Positions 1-9,316 are shown, counted from the first letter of the stretch. The stretch is 55,543 nucleotides of DNA from Alloalcanivorax gelatiniphagus (GCF_005938655.1 NZ_VCQT01000032.1:1-55543); one strand, 5' to 3'. Made by a program: numbers and translations. Notes: a model not told the origin generated them from the sequence alone.

Positions 1-137
1 CCAACCGCCTATTCGAACCGCTAGGATATATCCCGCCGGCGGAAGCTGAGGCAAACTACTACAGGCAACTCAATAGTCAGGCCTCCGTCGCAGCCTGACT
101 TAAACCAAACAGCCTCCGCGAAATACGGGGCGGTTCA
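1..137 (+). mobile_element. Right end of an IS3-family insertion sequence
   Basis: The window opens inside an insertion sequence. The last 31 codons of an IS3-type transposase are followed by a non-coding end whose outer bases, read inward on the minus strand, begin TGAACCGCCCCG. This TG...CA end is typical of IS3-family terminal inverted repeats. The element stops at about base 137, and right there an open frame for an Inovirus Gp2-like protein continues, so the IS sits inside that gene. The left end lies outside the window, so the target duplication cannot be read. Confidence 0.75.
3..98 (+). CDS. IS3-family transposase (OrfB), C-terminal fragment
   Basis: Only the last 31 residues are in the window. 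The motif RLFEPLGYIPPAEAEANYY matches the end of the DDE integrase domain of IS3 OrfB transposases, where a 'LGY.SP.E.E' block closes the protein. The catalytic residues lie upstream, outside the window. The stop at 96-98 is directly followed by the terminal inverted repeat, as usual for this family. Family assignment is firm; the subgroup cannot be told from this fragment. Confidence 0.75.
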   Translation, partial: NRLFEPLGYIPPAEAEANYYRQLNSQASVAA

Positions 138-184
138 ATGAGATTGATCGTGATATTGACGTTCTACTTGGAGTAAACGAGAGG

Positions 185-961
185 ATGGGTGTTGGCGCAC
201 TAGCAGGGCTGCCTTTGCACACCGACATAGATGGGAAGACGGTACATGAGCACTACCTTGAGTACCTGCGACAGATCAGGCAGCGGCTTATGACGCCCGA
301 GATGCGGAGGTACAGACGCAACCTCAGAATCAAGCGAAAGAGGCGCGTTGAAGCCATTGACGCGGCTGTGAAGGACGCTCTCTCTTTATGCAAACGAGCA
401 CGCCTGATACGTGTCGACGGCAACTATCTTCAATCAGTCAGGCCCACGGTCACCCCCGACCGCATCTCATCGGACCTAGGCCGAATGATAAAAAACATGC
501 GCCACAACAAACGCCATTTCGGCGGCCTGGTGCTGGCGGTCCTGAAGATCGAATATGGGCCAGAGAAGGGATACCACTGGCACGGCTATTTCATCTATGA
601 CGGCGACCTGGTGCACAAGGATATGCTCAAAGGGAAATACATCCTTAACTACTGGATCAAGGTGGTCACGAAGGGGGACGGCAGCGGTTTCAACGTGAAC
701 AGCGCCAGTGCTCGGCGTCAGCTCGCTAGCAGGCTGGGGATACATGAGGACCATCTGGCTATAGGGGCGTTCCGGCCGGGCGATTCGCTCCAGCAACATA
801 ACTTGGACACGCTGATTTCTTACTTGGGGAAGGAACGGCAAAGCCTAAGAGTGAAAAAGAATACAAAAACACGATCGCTACGGATTGTGCGAGGGCCAGG
901 ATACAGGGATCTGAAACAGGGACGCCAACGGCTCTCTGACCGTGACCTGCACCCGAAATGA
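185..961 (+). CDS. Inovirus Gp2/YagK-YfjJ-like HUH replication protein, 5'-truncated by IS3
   Basis: The 258-residue protein has an HWH motif at residues 131-133 (YHWHGYF) followed by a hydrophobic strand, and YLGK at 213-216, a tyrosine three residues before a lysine. This is the layout of HUH rolling-circle endonucleases and fits the Inovirus Gp2/YagK family carried by satellite prophages and integrated elements. Family knowledge suggests nicking and joining at a replication origin; that is inferred here. The frame stays open upstream of the first ATG as far as base 104, inside the IS3 end, so the native N-terminus was cut off by the insertion. ATG 185 is the first usable start, with a GAGAGG stretch close before it. 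Both key motifs survive, but expression would need a new promoter. Confidence 0.6.
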   Translation: MGVGALAGLPLHTDIDGKTVHEHYLEYLRQIRQRLMTPEMRRYRRNLRIKRKRRVEAIDAAVKDALSLCKRARLIRVDGNYLQSVRPTVTPDRISSDLGRMIKNMRHNKRHFGGLVLAVLKIEYGPEKGYHWHGYFIYDGDLVHKDMLKGKYILNYWIKVVTKGDGSGFNVNSASARRQLASRLGIHEDHLAIGAFRPGDSLQQHNLDTLISYLGKERQSLRVKKNTKTRSLRIVRGPGYRDLKQGRQRLSDRDLHPK

Positions 962-968
962 GCGCCAT

Positions 969-1004
969 ACCGCCATTCCCAGTTCGCCGACCGGGAATGG
1001 CGGT
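969..1004. terminator. Hairpin between convergent genes
   Basis: A perfect 12-bp stem (ACCGCCATTCCC paired with GGGAATGGCGGT) encloses a 12-base loop. It lies between the stop of the Gp2-like gene and the stop of the convergent DUF3987 gene, so it can end transcription from both sides. The T tract is weak (CCCTTTC on the plus strand). Confidence 0.6.
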
Positions 1005-1011
1005 CACCCTT

Positions 1012-2466
1012 TCAGCAATACCAAAGAGGGCAATCCCAAGGTAAAGCGAGGCCTGGCGCCATATCGATGTAAACGATGTTCCTAGTGTCCTGCATAGGCC
1101 TGATGGCACCCTCCCTAGCGAGAACATCTAAAGCCTTATAGAACCGCCCTCCGCTCCTAAGGCTGTTGGGGCAGCGTTGCCGCAGATAGTTCTTCCTAAC
1201 GATGCGATAACCGTCGTTACACATCCTTTGCATCATACCTCTCAGCTCCTCTGCATCCGAAATCTCTTCAGGCACCGGAACGAACAGGTCGATAAAGTCC
1301 TGAGAACACTCATTGCAGGTATCCGCTGCCACCCGGAGGGTGTTGGCCGAGATCTGCCCCTCGAAATCTTCGAAATAGTGGAGCAATGCAGCAACCCGTG
1401 CCATATTCTCCGCCAGCTTGGAGGCGTGATCAGAGGCATTTTCATACTTCCCGCCTGACCGAATTCCATCTTCGATTTCGTCAGCGAGATCAAACCAGAG
1501 CGAGGCGGCTTCCTGCGAGAATAGGATCTCTTCTCGCTCTGCATTGCCAACGACCCTAGCCATTCTGGCCCTATCCAGTATCTGGGAAAGGCGATGATCA
1601 AAGCGCTCCATATGCTCCCAGGAATTGGCTTGTTTTCTAGAGAAGCGCGTTCCCTGAGTAGACTCTGGATTGAACACTAAGTATCTAGCCCAATGGCCCG
1701 AGCCTCGAACCTTCTCGCCCTTCTTACCCGTATGCGGCCCAAAGATGTCTGGCTGAAGCATGATGGATATCGTCAGCCGCGCGTCATTGATTTGAAGGGT
1801 AGCCTGCCGCATCCGAGAAACCCCGACGGGCTCACCGCTCCAGAGTGAATTGAAGTACGGTACGCCGTCAAAGGATTTTCCATCTACGATAATACCCCCC
1901 TCGCTAGAAACCAGAGTCCCTACCTTCGTCTCATTCAGCGCTGTCAACATTGCCATGGGAGAAATGTCTTCATAGACAATCCGAGCCCGTTGAGGCTCTT
2001 CGGGCTTCTCTTTCCAATGCTCGACTAATTCTTCGCTGACTCGTTTGTGCTCCGAATGCTCAAGCCCCTTCTTTTCCAGTATCTTTTCGAGGCGCTTTCT
2101 ATGCCCTTTCCATTGATGAAGTCGAACATTATAATCAGCCATTCTATTTTTGTGGTCAGCTTCAAGGGCTTCTTCAATGGCCCTGATCCGCTGCATGAAC
2201 CTATGCTCGACTGCTGATTTACGCTCCCCGGATTTGGCAATTCCCACCAGGAAAAGGCTAAGCGGCACAGTAGCGCCATAAGGCATGACGACATCAACTA
2301 GTGGCTGAGTAGCTGACGATATAGCCGCCAGCGCCGCCATCAAGCAAAGACGGTAAGGAGCCTGATAATTCTGGTGAGCTTGCCGCGCGGCCTCACTAAC
2401 GAGGGGCGTAAATTGGCAGGATGCAGCAGGGTTGTTCGTGCCTGTCATCGGATATGCCATGATCAA
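1012..2466 (-). CDS. DUF3987 (YfjI-like) prophage protein
   Basis: The 484-residue protein resembles the YfjI/DUF3987 family found in P4-like satellites and genomic islands. A short hydrophobic strand followed by GIAKSGERKS at residues 75-84 is the family's P-loop-like signature (usually PSGERKS). A charged helical stretch at about 90-155 follows, and then the conserved central part (residues ~165-270) with the IVYEDISP and SSEGG segments. In known elements these genes sit beside AlpA regulators and replication functions, and a helicase or primase-like role is usually assumed; no activity can be read here. Its start overlaps the stop of the upstream AlpA gene by 4 bases, which indicates translational coupling. 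Confidence 0.7.
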   Translation of the reverse strand: MIMAYPMTGTNNPAASCQFTPLVSEAARQAHQNYQAPYRLCLMAALAAISSATQPLVDVVMPYGATVPLSLFLVGIAKSGERKSAVEHRFMQRIRAIEEALEADHKNRMADYNVRLHQWKGHRKRLEKILEKKGLEHSEHKRVSEELVEHWKEKPEEPQRARIVYEDISPMAMLTALNETKVGTLVSSEGGIIVDGKSFDGVPYFNSLWSGEPVGVSRMRQATLQINDARLTISIMLQPDIFGPHTGKKGEKVRGSGHWARYLVFNPESTQGTRFSRKQANSWEHMERFDHRLSQILDRARMARVVGNAEREEILFSQEAASLWFDLADEIEDGIRSGGKYENASDHASKLAENMARVAALLHYFEDFEGQISANTLRVAADTCNECSQDFIDLFVPVPEEISDAEELRGMMQRMCNDGYRIVRKNYLRQRCPNSLRSGGRFYKALDVLAREGAIRPMQDTRNIVYIDMAPGLALPWDCPLWYC

Positions 2467-2711
2467 GCCTCCCTTGCTGCAGAAATCGTTCGGGACTCAA
2501 CCCATTCGATGATCTCATGCCTATACCAGCCTACAGATCTTCGCCCAAGGCTTACTTTTTTCGGCCAGCTTGGATCAAAGTACGCAGATTTCGGATCCAT
2601 CTTTGCGTAGATGGTTGACCTGGAAAGGCCTGTCAAACGTTCAACCTCAGGCCTGCGAATGACCTGGATTTCCTTTGCTAAATTCGTGCTTAACGGTGCT
2701 TGGCGACTCAT
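2463..2711 (-). CDS. AlpA-family excisionase-like transcriptional regulator
   Basis: An 82-residue protein with a MerR-like winged helix-turn-helix (LTGLSRSTIYAKM, residues 26-38) followed by FDPSWPKKVSLGRRSVGW and a final helix with EIIEWVESR. This is the standard layout of AlpA regulators of prophages and P4-like satellites, which activate integrase or excision genes. A GGAGACC stretch precedes the ATG. The gene ends in a 4-base overlap with the DUF3987 gene. About 126 bases of A+T-rich DNA separate it from the 459-residue gene upstream and probably carry its promoter. Confidence 0.85.
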   Translation of the reverse strand: MSRQAPLSTNLAKEIQVIRRPEVERLTGLSRSTIYAKMDPKSAYFDPSWPKKVSLGRRSVGWYRHEIIEWVESRTISAAREA

Positions 2712-2837
2712 ATCGGTCTCCTAACTCGTGACTGGAGGCGCCAATGTAGAGCGTCAAAAAACCGGCGGGCGGAATAAAAAATACCCCTTGTTTATTCCAA
2801 AATAAAGCCCTCTAACTTATTGTTTTTATTGGTATTT

Positions 2838-4217
2838 TTAAAAATAAATATTTTTATCTTGTTCGCTTAAAATCACCTCTATAACAGATTTTATCATGTA
2901 ATCCGGTATAGGTTGCATTTTTAAGTAGCCACTTACCTGTTCTTGCCACTTTGTGTAGCTAGGCACCCTTGCATTCCTCGATAGGCCAAGGACATTCTTC
3001 TTCCAGGCATGAATTAATACTTTCAACGCCGTCTTTTTCCAGTAATCTTCCTTAGTCTTCCTGACGAGATATGGGGCCCTATTACGCCCAGATCTTTTAG
3101 CCGTATTAAAATTAAGAATAACCAGCCGTGTCCAGTCATCAAAGAAACTTTCGAAATCTTTATTCATTCTGTTTATTAGGTTCTTACAATTCACCTTGTC
3201 TGCCTTTCCTTTGAGCGGCACATCCTTCCAAACCATCACCGCAATCGTTGCCAAGTCAACCAGAGGAATAGCGCTTTCAACATCCCGTTGTTCGACGCCA
3301 ACTTCATCACATATCCATTGAAGCGCAGTTTTGCGACAGTCCTCATATCCGGGGACATCGTCTAGTTTCTGAACAGACTCGATTGCGTCGAAAACCTTTT
3401 TGTACGGGGCTTGGGCACGCGTCCTACTTACATTGAGATCATGAAGGTCCTTTTTAAGAACGAAAATGTCATCAACTTCAACGTCAATCTTTTTGGGTTT
3501 AATTATAATAGACGAGTCATCGTTAAGAATTGACTCATCTTCAAGCACCGAAAAACTATAATTAATGACCGGATTAGGACCAGACAAGTAAACATCCAGA
3601 GATCGCGTTTTAGACCAGCGATAGAAGAGCTCGCCAATTAGACTGACCTCATACTTTACCACGGGCTTAAGTGGGCCAATATCTCGTATTACAGTAGCCA
3701 GACGGGAGCTACCCGAAATTTCCTCTCGCCCCTCCTCCTTACATACACCACCTTGGTTTATTTTCTCCAACGATTGATCAGAGAAACATCCTTCCTCATA
3801 GAAGTCACGCGCACCGGGCACATAGTCTCGCCTTAGGGTGAAGAGTCGCTCAAAGCTACCATCTCCGGTGTATCTTATCGCCCCTGAAAAAAAAGAGGCC
3901 TCAGACAGAATCCCTTTTCTTACGTCGAAAATTAATTCTCTATCTATCTCGACAGCAATAACATCATCGTGTCTCACCGGCAGGTATATGCTTTTATTAT
4001 TTAAAACAATGCCCGGATACTTTTTTACTTCACGACTGTGCTTAATTATGTTGGGGCGCCCCACAAACTCCTTTATTAATGAATAGACACTACCCTTCTT
4101 TACTTTCAAATAAAATCTTAAACCCTGATCCAGAGCCTCATTTATAAACTTCTCCAAGTCGCCCTTGAGTTCTTTCGAATCACCTTTTTTCGCAGCATCT
4201 TTTACTGAGACGAACAT
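2838..4217 (-). CDS. Unrecognised 459-residue cargo protein of the integrated element
   Basis: I do not recognise this protein. It is mostly soluble, lysine- and aspartate-rich, with no signal peptide, membrane segment, Walker motif or clear nuclease motif. The N-terminal ~45 residues look helical. Residues ~60-130 look beta-rich (IYLPVRHDD, IDRELIFDV). The last ~180 residues look helical and basic, ending with a PSYTKWQEQVSGYLKM segment. Codon use is A/T-rich compared with the flanking chromosome, which points to transfer. The start follows AAGGGG and lies 12 bases after the stop of the integrase remnant. The slot between integrase and AlpA/DUF3987 in P4-like elements often carries cargo, including phage-defence genes; that role is only a possibility here. 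Confidence 0.7.
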   Translation of the reverse strand: MFVSVKDAAKKGDSKELKGDLEKFINEALDQGLRFYLKVKKGSVYSLIKEFVGRPNIIKHSREVKKYPGIVLNNKSIYLPVRHDDVIAVEIDRELIFDVRKGILSEASFFSGAIRYTGDGSFERLFTLRRDYVPGARDFYEEGCFSDQSLEKINQGGVCKEEGREEISGSSRLATVIRDIGPLKPVVKYEVSLIGELFYRWSKTRSLDVYLSGPNPVINYSFSVLEDESILNDDSSIIIKPKKIDVEVDDIFVLKKDLHDLNVSRTRAQAPYKKVFDAIESVQKLDDVPGYEDCRKTALQWICDEVGVEQRDVESAIPLVDLATIAVMVWKDVPLKGKADKVNCKNLINRMNKDFESFFDDWTRLVILNFNTAKRSGRNRAPYLVRKTKEDYWKKTALKVLIHAWKKNVLGLSRNARVPSYTKWQEQVSGYLKMQPIPDYMIKSVIEVILSEQDKNIYF

Positions 4218-4229
4218 CCCAACCCCTTG

Positions 4230-4330
4230 TTAAATTTTATTTTCTAACTTATCTAAGCAATCTTCCCACAACTGCATCATATTGCGCCGCTCCTCCAGAT
4301 GGGCGGACGGCGGGTGTTGCGGAGGATCAC
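4230..4330 (-). pseudogene. Tail of a P4-type tyrosine integrase
   Basis: The last ~30 codons before the stop at 4230 read SAHLEERRNMMQLWEDCLDKL, which resembles the closing helix of P4-like integrases (typically 'YLEERR.MMQWWADYLD'). The catalytic domain is absent: upstream the frame runs directly into IS1380-family transposase sequence. The integrase was therefore probably destroyed by an insertion and later deletion. The position beside the attachment site fits an integrase. The match is short, so confidence is moderate. Confidence 0.5.
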
Positions 4331-4735
4331 CTCGAACACCATGATCAGCTTCAGCCGCAGAGTACTGGCGCTCATTCTTTCGGAGGGTGTTTTTCAGGCG
4401 AGCCCGTAACCGTTCGACCAACGTATAAGCGAACCCCGAGAGGATCAGCCGCCACTAATTGGTGGACCGTTGCGTGCTGGAGGTGCGGTCCGCGAGCAGA
4501 CACAAATGCTGTGTTCTTGATCCGGTTTTCTATATCGCCTCGAACCCAGTATTGTTCGTCGTACAGCTTGAAGCCGTCGTCGTAGCGTGAACGGATGACG
4601 AACCGTAGATTGGCGCCAGTTCGCCTTCTTCCAGGCTCGCCGCAACCCAGCGAGGGTATTTCCAGGAGCATGCCTGATACGGGAACCGGTAGTTTTTTTC
4701 TCCGCGCTCCTGACAGGCCTTACGAACCACCTGCG
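4331..4735 (-). pseudogene. Degenerate IS1380-family transposase fragment
   Basis: Read on the minus strand, pieces of one IS1380 transposase appear in three frames. FPYQACSWKYPRWVAASLE is followed by LRFVIRSRYDD...YWVRGDIENRIKN in a second frame. After a shift near base 4517, a third frame gives HLCLLADRTSST and WRLILSGFAYTLVERL. An in-frame amber codon (about 4455-4457) replaces the residue before WRLIL, where the family normally has a glutamine or similar. The order and spacing match the C-terminal third of the family, but several frameshifts and a stop make it non-functional. It joins the integrase remnant around base 4331-4370. Confidence 0.65.
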
Positions 4736-4863
4736 AGCCAGTAAGCCCAGATGCGAAGAACCAAGCCTACCAGTTTGCTATTAATCTGCCACGGGTAAGA
4801 TTGTGGGTACGATTGCAAACGGCCACACTTTATTATCTATGAAATCAGAGAGATAGAGACACA

Positions 4864-4887
4864 GTTCAAGTCCTGGTGGGCCCACCA
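4864..4887 (+). other. tRNA 3'-end sequence: attachment site of the integrated element
   Basis: The 24 bases starting GTTCAAGTCC and ending GGGCCCACCA are the T-loop, 3' acceptor strand and CCA of a tRNA. The 5' part of a tRNA is absent, because the preceding bases do not fold. Elements with P4-type integrases insert at tRNA 3' ends and leave such a copy at the far junction. The element lies to the left, so the intact tRNA should be outside the window at the other junction. The acceptor would begin GGGCCCA; the amino acid identity cannot be read. Confidence 0.7.
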
Positions 4888-5131
4888 CTCTTCCCTCACC
4901 CAAACGCCAGCGCTGCCGTCCCTGGCGCTACGTTTCTGCCTCATACAACCCCAGCTGAAACATCCCTGTTTCCGCGTTCGTCCGCTGCGAAGCAGTGCTT
5001 CGGTCCTCCTCACCCCACCACTCGCTTCGCTCGCGCCGGGCAATTCGCTGCGCGAATTCAGGACTCCCGGCCACGCATAAAAAACACCTAGGGTTGCGCC
5101 GTCCCTGGCGCCAGGCTGGTCCTTTATACCG
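4888..5131. other. Spacer between attachment site and core genes
   Basis: No gene is supported here. The stretch has several short G+C-rich palindromes (AATTCGCTGCGCGAATT at about 5041-5057, TTCGCTGCGAAGC-like pieces) and two copies of GCCGTCCCTGGCGC (near 4915 and 5099). Open frames on both strands have no start signal and no recognisable sequence. Confidence 0.5.
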
Positions 5132-5209
5132 CTAGCTCTTCTCTTTCTTATCGCGGCGTTTTTCCTTCAGCGTTCGTTTCGCTTTTTTCTTTTCTTTTTC
5201 CTTACTCAT
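5132..5209 (-). CDS. Lysine-rich 25-residue micro-ORF coupled to the Rnk-like gene
   Basis: A 25-residue frame made almost entirely of lysine, arginine and glutamate (begins MSKEKEKKKAKRTLKEK, ends EKS). Its ATG overlaps the stop of the upstream Rnk-like gene in an ATGA arrangement, which favours translation by reinitiation. It would be a very basic peptide able to bind nucleic acid or the ribosome; no function is known to me. It could also be a non-coding tail, since it is only 26 codons. Confidence 0.4.
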   Translation of the reverse strand: MSKEKEKKKAKRTLKEKRRDKKEKS

Positions 5210-5601
5210 GATTCTGACTCCTGCCAGGGTTCCACCCGTTTGATCAGGACACTGTATTCGTGGCCGAGAAATCGCGGGTGGACCATGTCGCCCACGCGGG
5301 CGCCGAACAGCGCCTCGCCGAAGGGCGACAGGATTGAGATAAAGCGAAGGTTAGGCTTCGCGCGGGACGGTTCCACCAGGACAAAGTCCATCTCGCCACC
5401 GTGGTCCAGGTCGATGATCCAGACCCGGGTGTCGATGTCCGCAACCATGGAGCGGTCCCGTTGGCGTTTTCTTTGTTCCATCCTTGCCAACAAACCGCCG
5501 AGCAGTTGCGGGGACAACATCCACCATCCGCGAACAGACAGGTATCCGCGCGCCTTCGCCGATAAGCCGGGCAGGCGCCGTCGCGCACACGGGGGCGCCA
5601 T
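5206..5601 (-). CDS. Rnk/GreA C-terminal-domain-like protein
   Basis: About 131 residues. The C-terminal half (LSPFGEALFGARVGDMVHP) matches the FKBP-like domain shared by Rnk and the GreA/GreB factors, where 'SPLG.ALLG..VGD.V' is the core. Rnk-type proteins bind RNA polymerase; a similar role is inferred. The N-terminal part is basic and not recognised. ATG 5601 has AGGAG eight bases upstream; a GTG two codons earlier is the alternative, and an internal ATG at 5520 would leave a shorter Rnk-like protein. The 3' end overlaps the lysine-rich micro-ORF. Confidence 0.6.
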   Translation of the reverse strand: MAPPCARRRLPGLSAKARGYLSVRGWWMLSPQLLGGLLARMEQRKRQRDRSMVADIDTRVWIIDLDHGGEMDFVLVEPSRAKPNLRFISILSPFGEALFGARVGDMVHPRFLGHEYSVLIKRVEPWQESES

Positions 5602-5648
5602 CAGCACATCTCCTGATTGGAAATAAACGATTTTGAAAATAACCAGAC

Positions 5649-5672
5649 GCCGGACGGGGAGACCCGTCCGGC
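5649..5672 (-). terminator. Perfect hairpin downstream of the quinone oxidoreductase gene
   Basis: A 10-bp perfect stem GCCGGACGGG / CCCGTCCGGC closes on a GAGA tetraloop. On the minus strand it is followed by a T-rich stretch (GGTTATTTTC), so it most likely ends the oxidoreductase transcript. The plus strand has no T run. Confidence 0.55.
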
Positions 5673-5834
5673 TTAGAGGAGGAAGGTGGGGAAAACAGTC
5701 AGAAAAGTGCGGTGAATAATCACGGCGTGCCTCGTACCATGAATGAACTCAACGCTCGACCATAGCCCAATTAAAATATAAAGCAAGCCAGCACGCTGGA
5801 ATGCGGTTCAGCCCCTCCTGGTCGATCCTGGCGT

Positions 5835-6794
5835 TCAAGCTAACAGGACAAGACTTCCCGTGGTTTGACCGCTTTCAAGCGCTCTATGTGCTCTTGCGGC
5901 GTCGACTAGCCGGTACTGGCCACCAATTTCGGCGGTCAGACCATCCCTGAGCGCATGGAGAACCGCCTCGGTTGCGTCACGATAGCGTTCCCGGTCGGCC
6001 GAATAGGCCATCACGCTCGGCTTCGCCAAGGAGACGGTTCCCAGTTCCTCCATTTCGATCGGCGGGACCGGCCCGGCGACCCAGCCGATGCTGGCGACGG
6101 CGCCAAATGGACGAACGCATTTCAGAGATTTCCTGAGCATGTCGCCACCAATACCATCAATAGCAAAGTCGGCTCCCCGTCCATTGGTGAGATTGGAGAT
6201 TTCGCCGACGATGTCCGCATCGCGGCCGACGATAACGTGGTCGGCGCCGTTGGCCATGGCCATCGTCGCTTTCTCCTGGTTGCTTGTGGTCGCGATCACG
6301 GAGGCGCCAAGGCGATTGGCCCAGCGGGTAAGCATTCCTCCGAGCCCACCCGCCGCCGCGTGCACCAGCAGGGTGGACCCGGCGCCAACCGGATAGCTCA
6401 CCGTGAGCAGCATATGCGTGGTAAGCCCTCGCAGCATCGAGGTGGCCGCCACCTCAAAGGGGATCTCCTCCGGCAACCGCACCGCCCGCCAGGCGGGCAA
6501 AAGCCGGGTTGAGGCATAAGCCCCTGGGACCCCGGCATAAACCACGCGATCGCCGACCCGAATCCCTTCGACACCCGCTCCCAGTGCTTCCACCACGCCG
6601 GCGCCCTCGACGCCGGGTATACAGGGGCTCGGTAGTGGATAGTGTCCGGAACGGTGGTAGATATCTAAAAAATTCACGCCAATAGCCCGCTGGCGCAGGC
6701 GAATTTCTCCGGGGCCGGGCTGTTGCGGCAGGCAGTTGCTTGCTTCCAGCTGTTCCGGACCGCCGGAAGCCTTTATACGAATCTGAATATTCAT
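5835..6794 (-). CDS. Quinone oxidoreductase, zeta-crystallin-like MDR family
   Basis: A 319-residue NADPH-dependent quinone oxidoreductase of the medium-chain reductase superfamily. The N-terminal GroES-like domain has GVNFLDIYHRSG and the PGVEGAGVV segment. The Rossmann domain has AAAGGLGGMLTRWA near the middle, the nucleotide-binding glycine motif. No structural-zinc cysteine cluster is seen, as expected for this branch. Family knowledge: one- or two-electron reduction of quinones or enones in the cytosol. ATG 6794 is preferred over the upstream ATG at 6809 because GGAGATAA lies six bases before it. It is transcribed divergently from a LysR gene that probably regulates it. Confidence 0.85.
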   Translation of the reverse strand: MNIQIRIKASGGPEQLEASNCLPQQPGPGEIRLRQRAIGVNFLDIYHRSGHYPLPSPCIPGVEGAGVVEALGAGVEGIRVGDRVVYAGVPGAYASTRLLPAWRAVRLPEEIPFEVAATSMLRGLTTHMLLTVSYPVGAGSTLLVHAAAGGLGGMLTRWANRLGASVIATTSNQEKATMAMANGADHVIVGRDADIVGEISNLTNGRGADFAIDGIGGDMLRKSLKCVRPFGAVASIGWVAGPVPPIEMEELGTVSLAKPSVMAYSADRERYRDATEAVLHALRDGLTAEIGGQYRLVDAARAHRALESGQTTGSLVLLA

Positions 6795-6862
6795 GGGCGT
6801 TATCTCCATCTGAGAGATGTCGATAATATGGCTCAGCTGCCCGTCAATAAATTCACTTCATA

Positions 6863-6880
6863 TTTCCATTCATTGGGAAT
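6863..6880. promoter_or_regulatory. Candidate LysR box in the divergent spacer
   Basis: The 96-base spacer between the oxidoreductase and the LysR gene contains TTTCCATTCATTGGGAAT, an imperfect dyad of the T-N11-A type that LysR regulators bind. It lies just upstream of the LysR start, where autoregulation and control of the divergent gene are usually combined. Sequence support is modest. Confidence 0.3.
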
Positions 6881-6890
6881 AAATTAACGT

Positions 6891-7736
6891 ATGGATTGGG
6901 AAAGTCTTCGCCATTTTTCGCTGTTCGCAACGCACGGCAGTCTCTCTGGGACCGCGCGGTCGCTCGGCGTGGAGCACGCGACGGTTGCCCGTCGGATCGC
7001 GGCGTTGGAGGCCGATCTTCAGGTCAAGCTGATCGACCGCCGTGGACGGCGTCTGGTGCTGACGCCGGACGGCGAACGAATCGCGGCGATGGCCCGGGCC
7101 ATGGAGGCCGAGGCCACGGCGATCGAACGGGTAGCCGCGGGGGCCCGCGAAGCGTTGAGCGGCGAAGTTACTATCAGCGCACCGCCGGCTTTCGCGGCTG
7201 CCCGGCTCGTGGCGCCACTAGCGGCATTACGAGAGCGCCATCCCGACTTGGCCATACGGTTGATCGGTGAATCTCGCAGTGCGGTGCTGGAAAGGCGCGA
7301 GGCGGATATCGCCATCCGCCTGAGTCGCCCCGAAGAGGGTGATCTCACGATAATGAAGCTGGGCGTGATGTCCTTTCGACTCTATGCCAGCCCTGGCTAT
7401 CTGGAAAACGTGCCGGAGTCCGAATGGACGTTCATTGGTTATGACGGCCCAATGACGCTTGCCCCGCATCAAGTGAAACTCCGGGACGTCGCGGCGGGCA
7501 GGCGCGTCGCCTTTACCGCCAGCACGGCGGAAATACAGCTTTCAGCAACCAAGGCGGGAGCCGGTGTCGCGATTTTGCCGGAGTTCATGGCGGAAGGTGA
7601 CGACGGGCTTGTGCGTTTGAGCGTCGGCCAACCGGTGTTCCGGCGCGATATCTGGCTGGTGGTTCACTCGGATATGAAGGCGGCCGCCAGCATCCGCGCC
7701 ACTATTGAGGCGCTGAAAAGCGAGTTGGGAAAGTAG
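6891..7736 (+). CDS. LysR-family transcriptional regulator
   Basis: 281 residues. The N-terminal winged helix reads LRHFSLFATHGSLSGTARSLGVEHATVARRIAALE, the standard LysR recognition helix region, here with the 'HATVARR' variant common in the PA-type short LysR group. Residues ~90-280 form the periplasmic-binding-like effector domain (VTISAPPAFAAARLVAPL). It is divergent from the quinone oxidoreductase, 96 bases apart, so control of that gene is likely. No good ribosome-binding site precedes ATG 6891, but no better start is present. Confidence 0.85.
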   Translation: MDWESLRHFSLFATHGSLSGTARSLGVEHATVARRIAALEADLQVKLIDRRGRRLVLTPDGERIAAMARAMEAEATAIERVAAGAREALSGEVTISAPPAFAAARLVAPLAALRERHPDLAIRLIGESRSAVLERREADIAIRLSRPEEGDLTIMKLGVMSFRLYASPGYLENVPESEWTFIGYDGPMTLAPHQVKLRDVAAGRRVAFTASTAEIQLSATKAGAGVAILPEFMAEGDDGLVRLSVGQPVFRRDIWLVVHSDMKAAASIRATIEALKSELGK

Positions 7737-7772
7737 CGCGTCTCGTGGCGGTCAAGCCCGGTGCCAGCTTCA

Positions 7773-7794
7773 TCGCCACTAAAGTCGCTCCTAC
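7773..7794 (-). repeat. REP element, single copy
   Basis: TCGCCACTAAAGTCGCTCCTAC is one degenerate unit of the REP family seen nine times in this window (core GTAGGAGCGACTTCAGTCGCGA). The stem is imperfect here. It sits between the convergent ends of the LysR gene and gdhA. Confidence 0.7.
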
Positions 7795-7910
7795 GGGCCC
7801 ATCAACGCTATGGGGTCGCGCGTGACGCCCCCCCCCCGGGTGTGAACAACGATGAAGCAATGGAAAAGCCCGAGCAGCGGAGCCGCCCGGGACGGTCGTG
7901 GGAATGCGGT

Positions 7911-9272
<1,362 letters not shown>

Positions 9273-9316
9273 CTATAGCAACGAGCCGAACAATAAAGCG
9301 GCTCAAAAATAAAAAC

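Noticed and set aside
4790-4887. Complete tRNA gene
   Set aside because: Only the T-loop, acceptor 3' strand and CCA are present. The bases before them do not form D or anticodon arms, so this is an attachment-site copy.
7828-7837. Run of ten C as a possible phase-variation tract
   Set aside because: It lies between two convergent genes, outside any promoter or frame I can support.
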